From NCBI RefSeq assembly GCF_012927305.1, contig NZ_JABBGH010000001.1, positions 1,674,001-1,738,000 on the forward strand: a DNA stretch of 64,000 nt. Reading direction: 5' to 3'. The position numbers were made by a program, and so were the translations under genes. The notes under the pieces were generated by a model, which saw only the letters and a program-made list of their open reading frames with translations, ran no database searches and was not told the origin of the DNA. The stretch comes from Hymenobacter polaris. Lineage in GTDB: Bacteria; Bacteroidota; Bacteroidia; Cytophagales; Hymenobacteraceae. Below, in pieces: positions 57,740 to 64,000 of the stretch (its first letter is position 1; each line of letters opens with the position of its first letter).

Positions 57740-60349
57740 TTACCGGGTCCACTCCAGCGTGTAGCTGCGGCCGGGCTTGGTGGGCAGGTCGTACTCGTCC
57801 CAGGCACCGGGGGTAGCTGGCGCGGCACCACCAGTTGCCTGCTCGAAGTAGCGGCCTTGCTGGTAAAAGGCATTGGGGTTGGGGCCGGCGGCGGGCGCGA
57901 GGGCGGGGCCTTTGGCGAGGCGCAGCCCCTTGGGCACCCGTAGGCGCAGGGAGCCCCCTAGGGCCGAGCGCACCGTTAGGCGGGTGAGGGTACCGTTCGC
58001 CCACTGCAGGTCGGCCACCTCGAAGCCGCCGCGGGCGCGCAGGCCCGTTACCTGGCCGGCGGGCCAGGCGGCGGGCAGGGCGGGCAGCAGGTGCAGGGCG
58101 CCGTCGTGGCTTTGCAGCAGCATCTCGGCCATGCCGGCCGTGCCCGCAAAGTTGCCGTCAATCTGGAAAGGCGGGTGGGCGTCGAACAGATTGGGGTAGG
58201 TGCCGCCGGGTCCGCTCCAGTTGGTAGTGGCGGGCACGTAGGCCAGCAGCTGGCGCACCAGGCGGTGGGCGTGGTCGCCATCGAGCAGGCGGGCCCACCA
58301 GTTTATTTTCCAGCCCTTGCTCCAGCCGGTGCCCTCGTCGCCGCGCAGCTCCAGGCTGCGGCGGGCGGCGGCCAGCAGCGCGGGGCTGCGGTGGGGCGTG
58401 ATTTCCCAGCCGGGATACAGCCCGTAGAGGTGCGAGGCGTGGCGGTGGTGCGGGTCGGTTTCGGCAAACTCCCGCGACCACTCCAGCAGCTGCCCCTGGC
58501 TGCCCACTTGCAGCGGCAGCAGCCGGGCGGTGGCCGCTTGCAGGCTGTCGCGCAGCGGCGCATCTACCCCTAGGGTGGTCGCGGCCTGCCGCACGCTGGC
58601 AAACAAGTCGCGGATGATGGACAAGTCCATGGTGGTGCCCACCGACACGCCCTGGGCCTTGCCGGCAGCGTCCTTAAACAGGTTTTCGGGCGTGGTGGAG
58701 GGGGCCGTTACCAGGTGGCCGTGGCCGTCGTCCACCAGCCAGTCGAGCGAGAACCGGGCGGCCGCCTGCATTAGCGGATACGCCTGGCGCAGAAAGGCCT
58801 GGTCGCCGGTGTAGAGGTAGTGCTCCCAGAGGTGGCGGCACAGCCAGTTGCCACCCATGGCCCAGTTGGCCCACACCGGGTCGCCCTGGCCGCGGTCGCC
58901 CACCGGGTACGACATGGCCCAGATATCGGAGTTGTGGTGGGCCACCCAGCCGCGGGCGCCGTAAAACTCGCGCGCCGTGGCCCGGCCGGTTTGGGCCAGG
59001 TGGGGCAGCCAGTCAAGCAGCGGCTGGTGCAGCTCGCTCAGGCCCGCCACCTCGGCCGGCCAGTAGTTCATCTGGGTGTTGATGTTGATGGTGTAGTTGC
59101 TGCTCCAGGGCGCGCGCAGCTCCTTGTTCCAGATGCCTTGCAGGTTGGCCGGGGGCCCACCGGGGCGCGAGGCCGCGATGAGCAGGTAGCGCCCAAACTG
59201 AAAGTAAAGCGTCTCCAGCCCCAGGTCGCCTTCGCTGCGGCCGTAGGCCTGCAGGCGCTCATTGGTGGGCAGCGCAGTAGCCGCGGTGGCGGTAGCCGTG
59301 GAGCTTTGCAGCGACAGGCTGACGCGGTTGAATAGCGCCTGGTAGTCGGCCAGGTGGCGGCGGCGCAGGCTGGCGTAGCTGCGCCCGAGGGCCGCGCGCA
59401 GGCTGGTGGCCGCCAGCGCATCCTCGTCGCGTCCCTGGCTGTCGGGGCACTTGTCGAAGCCGTTAAACGAGGTGGCGGCCGACACCAGCACCAGCACCTC
59501 GGTGGCGTGGCGCACGTGCAGGCCGGCGGTGTCGGCCGTTACGGTACCCTGCCTGGCCGTGGCGTGCAGGCGGTACTCGAAGCGCATGCCGCGGCAGCCG
59601 CTGGCATCTTCTTGCACCACCGGCGCCTGGCCAGGCGGGTTGTAGTAGCTGGGGGCCACGTGGGCGGGCGCCTGGCCGCGCACCAGCAGCTCGCCCGGCG
59701 CCCCTAGGGCCGTGCGGTAGCGCAGCGGCGAGCGGGCCGACAGGTCGAGGTTGAGCTGGCCCGGCTGGCTGCTCGTGAGGCGCAGCACCAGCACGTTATC
59801 GGGCGCCGACACGAAGGCCGTGCGCTCGTAGTGCACGCCCCCGGCCGTGAAGCGGGTGGTGGTGGTGGCCGTGGCCAGGTCCAGGTCGCGGTAGTAGTCG
59901 GTGGGGGCCTGGCCGCCCAGGTCCTGGTGCAGGCGCACGTCGCCCAGCGGCAGGTACGATTCGGAGTACAGGCCCTGCATCTGGCGCACCAGCTGGCCGG
60001 CGCGGCCGTAGTCTTGGTCTTGCAGCAGGGCCTGGCGCACCTGGGGCAGCACGGCCGCTACGCCGGGGTTTACGCTCGCGGGCACCGGCCCACCGCTCCA
60101 CAGGCTGCTTTCGTTGAGCTGCAGCAGCTCCTGCTCGGGCCCGCCAAATACCATCGCCCCGAGGCAGCCGTTGCCCAGCGGCAGGGCCTCCGTCCACTGC
60201 CGGGCGGGCTGCCGATACCAGAGGGCGCTGGCCGGGGCCGGCTGCTGCCCTAGGGCCGGCAGCGCCGCCAGGCCCAGCCAGGCTGCCAGCCAGCGCAGCC
60301 AGCAGGTAGTAGTAACAGGGTGCGTAACGGCTGTTCGGGGCGGGCGCAT
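57740..60349 (-). CDS. GH95 alpha-L-fucosidase (or alpha-galactosidase of the same family)
   Basis: 869 residues from ATG at 60349, where the signal peptide begins ([18 protein letters not shown], cut after GQQ). The GH95 beginning is [20 protein letters not shown] followed by [20 protein letters not shown]. The (alpha/alpha)6 catalytic part has the Asn-rich loop [40 protein letters not shown] and [20 protein letters not shown]. Known members are inverting enzymes releasing fucose from 1,2-linked glycans. Periplasmic or exported; no T9SS tail was seen. It probably acts on glycans gathered by surface systems like the 1226 pair, but it is not in that operon. Confidence 0.92.
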   Translation of the reverse strand: MRPPRTAVTHPVTTTCWLRWLAAWLGLAALPALGQQPAPASALWYRQPARQWTEALPLGNGCLGAMVFGGPEQELLQLNESSLWSGGPVPASVNPGVAAVLPQVRQALLQDQDYGRAGQLVRQMQGLYSESYLPLGDVRLHQDLGGQAPTDYYRDLDLATATTTTRFTAGGVHYERTAFVSAPDNVLVLRLTSSQPGQLNLDLSARSPLRYRTALGAPGELLVRGQAPAHVAPSYYNPPGQAPVVQEDASGCRGMRFEYRLHATARQGTVTADTAGLHVRHATEVLVLVSAATSFNGFDKCPDSQGRDEDALAATSLRAALGRSYASLRRRHLADYQALFNRVSLSLQSSTATATAATALPTNERLQAYGRSEGDLGLETLYFQFGRYLLIAASRPGGPPANLQGIWNKELRAPWSSNYTININTQMNYWPAEVAGLSELHQPLLDWLPHLAQTGRATAREFYGARGWVAHHNSDIWAMSYPVGDRGQGDPVWANWAMGGNWLCRHLWEHYLYTGDQAFLRQAYPLMQAAARFSLDWLVDDGHGHLVTAPSTTPENLFKDAAGKAQGVSVGTTMDLSIIRDLFASVRQAATTLGVDAPLRDSLQAATARLLPLQVGSQGQLLEWSREFAETDPHHRHASHLYGLYPGWEITPHRSPALLAAARRSLELRGDEGTGWSKGWKINWWARLLDGDHAHRLVRQLLAYVPATTNWSGPGGTYPNLFDAHPPFQIDGNFAGTAGMAEMLLQSHDGALHLLPALPAAWPAGQVTGLRARGGFEVADLQWANGTLTRLTVRSALGGSLRLRVPKGLRLAKGPALAPAAGPNPNAFYQQGRYFEQATGGAAPATPGAWDEYDLPTKPGRSYTLEWTR

Positions 60350-60533
60350 AGGGCACGAGTTTGCGCCGAAGGTAGCAGCAGCCCGCGCAATACCTCGCCT
60401 GCCCCAGGCCCGGTAGCGGCAGGTTTGCCTGGACTCGCGCCCCAACCGGAACACTAACTTTTCTTAAAACTGTCTACCAACTTATTATGACCTTTCGCTG
60501 TGCTTCCTGGTCGCCCAGGCCCTAGGGGTCTGG

Positions 60534-60541
60534 TACCTTTG
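60534..60541 (+). promoter_or_regulatory. Candidate -7 element (TACCTTTG) for the SGNH-MBOAT operon
   Basis: An exact TAnnTTTG match, 21 bases upstream of the first SGNH gene's ATG and just after a CCTAGG. No clear -33 element. Confidence 0.42.
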
Positions 60542-60562
60542 CAAGCGACTTTTAGGTACTGT

Positions 60563-62074
60563 ATGAGTTCTGAACGTTCGCGAAACCCGTTTGTGTTGGT
60601 TTTGCTGGTGGTGGGGCTGCTGGCGGCGCTGTCGCTGCTGCCCGCCGGGCTTACCCTGGGCGGCACCGCGCTGCGGCCGGTGCGCCTGCTGGCCGATGTG
60701 CTGCGCAAGCAGCCGGCCGCCGCGGTAGCCGCCACCGCCACCGACCTGCCCCCCCCCAACGGCCCGGCTGCCCCCGTCGATACCACCGCCGCCATGGTGG
60801 CCCCGCCCGATTCAAGCGAGCTGGCGGCCCACGCGCAGGCCCCGGCCGTGCCCAACCTGGGCGGGCTCGACAGCTTCCTGGCCGCGCTGCGCCGCACCAA
60901 GGCCGATGGCAGCAAGGTGCGCATCGCCTACTTCGGCGATTCCATGATTGAGGGCGACCTGATAACGGGTGACTTGCGTAACAGCTTGCAGCAGGCGTTT
61001 GGCGGCACGGGCGTGGGCTACGTGCCTATTGGCTCGGTGGCGGCCGACTTTCGGGGGACGGTGCACGAAACCAACTCGGGCAACTGGCTGAGCTACGACC
61101 TGGTATCGCCTAAGCTGCCGGGCCAGTACCCCCTAGGGCTGTCGGGCCACGTGTTCGTGGCCGGCGCGCGCCCCGCCGATAGCACCGGCGCGGCGGGCGG
61201 CCAGTGGGTGAGCTATCGCGCCGGCGGGCCCTGGGCGCCCCTGCGCCGCTTCGAGCAGGCCCGGCTGTTCTACGGCCCCGGCCCGGCCACCGACGTGGTG
61301 CGCGTAACGGCCAACAACCGCACCGTGCCCCACGAGCTACCCGGCACCGCCGCCGCCAACGAGCTAACCCTGACGCCTAGCCCCGCCGCCCGGCAAATGC
61401 GCTTCGACTTCGACGTGCGCGCCCCGCGGCCCGTGTACGGCGTCAGCTTCGAGAGCCCCGGCGGCGTCACACTCGACAACTTCTCGTTTCGCGGCAACAG
61501 CGGCATGTCGCTCACCCGCATTCCGTTCAAGGAGCTGGCGGCCTTCGGCAAGCTGCAAGCCTATGACCTGATAATCCTGCACTACGGCGTGAACGTAGCC
61601 AGCGCCCGCAACCTCAGCTACGGCTGGTACGAGCGCGCCATGACCCGCGTGGTGGACCGCCTGCAGCGCGCGTGCCCAGCAGCCAGCATCCTCATCGTGG
61701 GCATGAGCGACAAAAGCTCGCGCATCGACGGCGAGTTCGTGACCGACCTCAGCGTGCCGCGCCTGCTCAAGGCCCAGCGCCGCCTGGCCGAGCGCAACCA
61801 CGCCGCCTTCTGGAATTTATTTGAGGCCATGGGCGGCGAAAACTCGATGGTGAGCTGGGTGGAAGAATCGCCCGCCCTGGCCAACCGCGACTACACCCAC
61901 GTCAACTCGCGCGGCGCCCGCAAGATTGCCAGGCTACTGTTTGATTACCTGATGGCTGAGTACGCCCACCCCGGCGCGCCCGCCCCGGCGCCCACGGTGC
62001 CAGCCGCCGCCCCCGACTCACCCGCCCCCAAGCCCGCCCCGGCGGCCGACACGGCCGCGGCGGTTATGCGCTAG
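60563..62074 (+). CDS. Membrane-anchored SGNH/GDSL protein, first of an O-acetylation module
   Basis: 503 residues from ATG at 60563 (MSSERSRNPFVLVLLVVGLL), with one N-terminal membrane helix, a long Ala/Pro linker and an extracytoplasmic SGNH domain. Ser in RIAYFGDSMIEGDLITGDLR; the Asn block is changed to LIILHYGVNVASARNLSYGW; Asp and His in NRDYTHVNSRGARKIARLLF. The Pro-rich C-terminus looks disordered. The next gene is another SGNH protein 25 bases on, and then an MBOAT acyltransferase; in known systems (AlgI with AlgJ/AlgX, PatA with PatB) such partners take the acyl group and put it on a polymer. The polymer here is unknown. Confidence 0.88.
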   Translation: MSSERSRNPFVLVLLVVGLLAALSLLPAGLTLGGTALRPVRLLADVLRKQPAAAVAATATDLPPPNGPAAPVDTTAAMVAPPDSSELAAHAQAPAVPNLGGLDSFLAALRRTKADGSKVRIAYFGDSMIEGDLITGDLRNSLQQAFGGTGVGYVPIGSVAADFRGTVHETNSGNWLSYDLVSPKLPGQYPLGLSGHVFVAGARPADSTGAAGGQWVSYRAGGPWAPLRRFEQARLFYGPGPATDVVRVTANNRTVPHELPGTAAANELTLTPSPAARQMRFDFDVRAPRPVYGVSFESPGGVTLDNFSFRGNSGMSLTRIPFKELAAFGKLQAYDLIILHYGVNVASARNLSYGWYERAMTRVVDRLQRACPAASILIVGMSDKSSRIDGEFVTDLSVPRLLKAQRRLAERNHAAFWNLFEAMGGENSMVSWVEESPALANRDYTHVNSRGARKIARLLFDYLMAEYAHPGAPAPAPTVPAAAPDSPAPKPAPAADTAAAVMR

Positions 62075-62099
62075 GGGCCGCTTTTTCCGTTTGCGCAGG

Positions 62100-63362
62100 A
62101 TGAGAGGTAAGCTTGTTCGTTTTTTACCGTTGCTGCTGGGGCTGGCCCTAGGGCTGCCGGCGCGGGCGCAGCGCGGGCCCCAGCACCAGCTCGATAGCCT
62201 GCAAGCGGCCCACCCGTTTCTGCGCACCGCCGCCAACCACATTGAGAACGCTACCATCGGGATGCAGCGCTTCTACCAGCGCCTAGCGCCGGTGCAGCTG
62301 GCGCCCGGCGAGCGCGTGGTGGTGGTGCACCTGGGCGACTCGCACCTGCAGGCCGACGACTACAGCGGCCGGGTGCGGCGCGAGCTGCAGCGCACCTACG
62401 GCAACGCCGGCCGCGGCCTGGTGTTCCCCTACGAAGTGGCCCGCACCAACGGCTCGCCCACTTACCGCACCGCCGCGCTGGCCGGCACTTGGCGCACCCG
62501 CCGCGTGACGCAGCTGCCCGACAGCGCCCTGCCGGTGGGCGCCAGCGGCCTGGTGCTAGCCACTGCCGACTCGGGCGCCGCCTTTGCGCTGCGCATTCCG
62601 GCCCTGCGCCGGCCCGACTATGCCTTCAACCGCCTCACGGTGTTGCGCCAGCCCGGCCCGGCCGCCTTCGACTGGCAGGTGCTGGGGCCACAGGGGCAGC
62701 TGCTGGGCACGGTGCCCGGCGCGGGCCTAGGGCCGCAAGTACCTCTAGAACTCGATTCGCTGCGGCGCTCCGTGGTGCTGCGCACCACCCGCCGCAGCCT
62801 CGCCCAAACCCGCGCCGCCCTCTACGGGCTGGTGCTGGAGCGCGACCAGCCAGGCATGCTCTACCACAGCATTGGGGTGAACGGGGCGCAGGTGGGGCAG
62901 TACAATCGGGCGCCGCAGTTTTGGGCCCAGCTGCCGCTGCTGCAGCCCGACCTAGTGATTATCTCGCTGGGCACCAACGACGTGTACAACCCCAAGTACA
63001 CCCTGCCGCGCTTTGCCGGGCAGCTCGATACGCTGGTGCGCAGCGTGCGCCAGCGCTGCCCCCAGGCCGAGGTGCTGCTGGTGGCCCCCGCCGACTCGTA
63101 CCGCGCCCGCCGCTTCCGCAACCCCGAGTTTGGGCGCGTGGCGGCCACTATGCGTGCCTACGCCCAGGCTCACGACCTGGCCTATTGGGACTTCGCGGCG
63201 GTGCAGGGTGGCTACAGCAGCATGGCGCAGTGGCGCCGCGCTGGGCTGGCCCAGGCCGATTTGATTCACTTTACCCGCGCCGGCTACGACCTGCAAGGGC
63301 TCTTGCTTTACCTCGCCATTCAGGATGGATTTGCTGCGTTCCGCGCTTGCGCCACTCGATAA
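62100..63362 (+). CDS. Second SGNH/GDSL protein of the O-acetylation module
   Basis: 420 residues from ATG at 62100; the frame opens three codons earlier at a TTG. Signal peptide (KLVRFLPLLLGLALGLPARA, cut near QRG). SGNH blocks: VVVVHLGDSHLQADDYSGRV (Ser), GNAGRGLVFPYEVA, VIISLGTNDVYNPKYTLPRF (Asn) and ADLIHFTRAGYDLQGLLLYL (Asp, His). All four blocks are intact, unlike the Asn block of the preceding gene, so this may be the enzymatic partner. Its end overlaps the MBOAT gene by 38 bases, so production is coupled. Confidence 0.9.
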   Translation: MRGKLVRFLPLLLGLALGLPARAQRGPQHQLDSLQAAHPFLRTAANHIENATIGMQRFYQRLAPVQLAPGERVVVVHLGDSHLQADDYSGRVRRELQRTYGNAGRGLVFPYEVARTNGSPTYRTAALAGTWRTRRVTQLPDSALPVGASGLVLATADSGAAFALRIPALRRPDYAFNRLTVLRQPGPAAFDWQVLGPQGQLLGTVPGAGLGPQVPLELDSLRRSVVLRTTRRSLAQTRAALYGLVLERDQPGMLYHSIGVNGAQVGQYNRAPQFWAQLPLLQPDLVIISLGTNDVYNPKYTLPRFAGQLDTLVRSVRQRCPQAEVLLVAPADSYRARRFRNPEFGRVAATMRAYAQAHDLAYWDFAAVQGGYSSMAQWRRAGLAQADLIHFTRAGYDLQGLLLYLAIQDGFAAFRACATR

Positions 63363-64000
63363 CCTGGACCTGGACCGGCTGCTCGGCCAGTTCGCCTACA
63401 ACCCCAAAAGCCCGCTGCTATTCAACACGGGCTTCTTTCTGCTGCTGTTCCTGGGCTTCCTGGCCATCTACCAGCTACTGCGCCACCAGCACCGGGCGCG
63501 GTTGCTCTACGTCACGGCCTTTTCGCTGTTTTTCTACTACAAGTCGAGCGGGCTGTACTTCCTGCTGCTGGTATTCTCCACCATCGTCGAGTACCACTTT
63601 GCCCTCTGGATTGCCGACTCGGGCAGCCCCGCCCGGCGCAAGCTGCTCATGGCCCTGAGCCTGCTGGTGAACCTGGGGATGCTGTTCTACTTCAAGTACA
63701 CCAACTTCTTCCTCAGCGGTTACCAGGCGCTCACCGGCCAGCCGGTGCCGGTGCTGCACGTGCTGCTGCCGGTGGGCATCTCGTTCTACACCTTCCAAAC
63801 GCTGAGCTACACCATCGACGTGTACCGGGGCCAGATTAAGCCGCTGCGCAACATCTGGGACTTCGCCTTTTTCGTGTCGTTCTTCCCGCAGCTGGTGGCC
63901 GGACCCATCGTGCGGGCGTCCGACTTCATTCCCCAAATCCCTAGGCCCCCCTTCGTGTCGCGCGAGGACATGGGCCGGGCGGTGGTGCTCATCGCGGCCG
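63325..64000 (+). CDS. MBOAT-family O-acyltransferase (AlgI-like), 3' end beyond window
   Basis: 225 residues are visible from ATG at 63325 (MDLLRSALAPLDNLDLDRLL). Several membrane helices (TGFFLLLFLGFLAIYQLL, LLYVTAFSLFFYYKSSG, LYFLLLVFSTIVEYHFALWI), then the family stretch FYFKYTNFFLSGYQ, LPVGISFYTFQTLSYTIDVY and FFPQLVAGPIVRASDFIPQ. In AlgI and DltB the catalytic His lies further on, outside this window. These enzymes move an acyl group (usually acetyl) from the cytosol across the membrane to a polysaccharide or its carrier. The two SGNH genes just upstream support an O-acetylation role. Confidence 0.93.
   Translation, partial: MDLLRSALAPLDNLDLDRLLGQFAYNPKSPLLFNTGFFLLLFLGFLAIYQLLRHQHRARLLYVTAFSLFFYYKSSGLYFLLLVFSTIVEYHFALWIADSGSPARRKLLMALSLLVNLGMLFYFKYTNFFLSGYQALTGQPVPVLHVLLPVGISFYTFQTLSYTIDVYRGQIKPLRNIWDFAFFVSFFPQLVAGPIVRASDFIPQIPRPPFVSREDMGRAVVLIAA

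Noticed and set aside
62489-63658. A 389-codon frame running from the second SGNH gene into the MBOAT gene
   Set aside because: It crosses two well-defined genes in the wrong frame and contains no recognisable fold.

Overview
The window looks like chromosomal DNA of a high-G+C, aerobic Bacteroidota of the Cytophagales, most likely Hymenobacter or a close relative. The evidence is a SusC/SusD pair with STN domain, FecR and ECF sigma factor; two type 9 secretion cargo proteins (one sorting tail of each type); LytTR signalling; promoters of the Bacteroidota type (TAnnTTTG) without Shine-Dalgarno starts; and Kdo/heptose genes. This assignment is inferred from gene content. No rRNA gene, prophage, transposase or CRISPR array was seen. 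The only RNA gene found is a tRNA-Lys.

Layout: 1-6.5 kb, a regulated nutrient-uptake operon read leftward (sigma factor, FecR, SusC, SusD, the last cut by the edge). 6.7-9.3 kb, a LytS/LytTR two-component system with a small membrane protein between kinase and regulator. 9.6-11.8 kb, a PAS-only sensor and a degenerate CZB-like protein. 12-21 kb, a YfcC carrier, two tandem DinB/YfiT proteins, a TPR lipoprotein, dihydrolipoyl dehydrogenase, MarR-YceI and a dipeptide epimerase. 21-33 kb, a dicarboxylate symporter, MutS2, membrane proteins, a LysM/RlpA-like protein, KdsB, CCA-adding enzyme and Sua5. 33-39 kb, an epoxide-hydrolase-like enzyme, methylmalonyl-CoA epimerase, an ISC-type Fe-S set interrupted by a SelW-like protein, TonB-like protein and MurI. 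39.5-44.3 kb, GNAT, TesA-like esterase and a YbbA/YbbP ABC pair. 44.4-50 kb, an AT-rich orphan gene, heptose kinase, Maa acetyltransferase, HemE and tRNA-Lys. 50-64 kb, an SDR, two large secreted surface proteins, a GH95 fucosidase and an SGNH-SGNH-MBOAT O-acetylation module cut by the right edge.

Two signals run across the whole window and are not explained by the genes. (1) The palindrome CCTAGG, often extended to CCCTAGGG, occurs about 92 times by my manual reading. It lies inside genes (usually as the rare Leu codon CTA followed by a Gly codon) and at stop codons, but not in the AT-rich orphan. (2) At least eleven intergenic palindromes share a GTCATGNYGAGC edge. They fall into three subfamilies, include visible chimeras, and have outer arms that differ from copy to copy yet remain complementary within each copy. 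They sit mostly between converging genes, with A/T tracts suited to bidirectional termination, and resemble paired REP units. A perfect 35-bp palindrome outside this family adjoins the AT-rich orphan gene. These are the strongest candidates for undescribed biology here.
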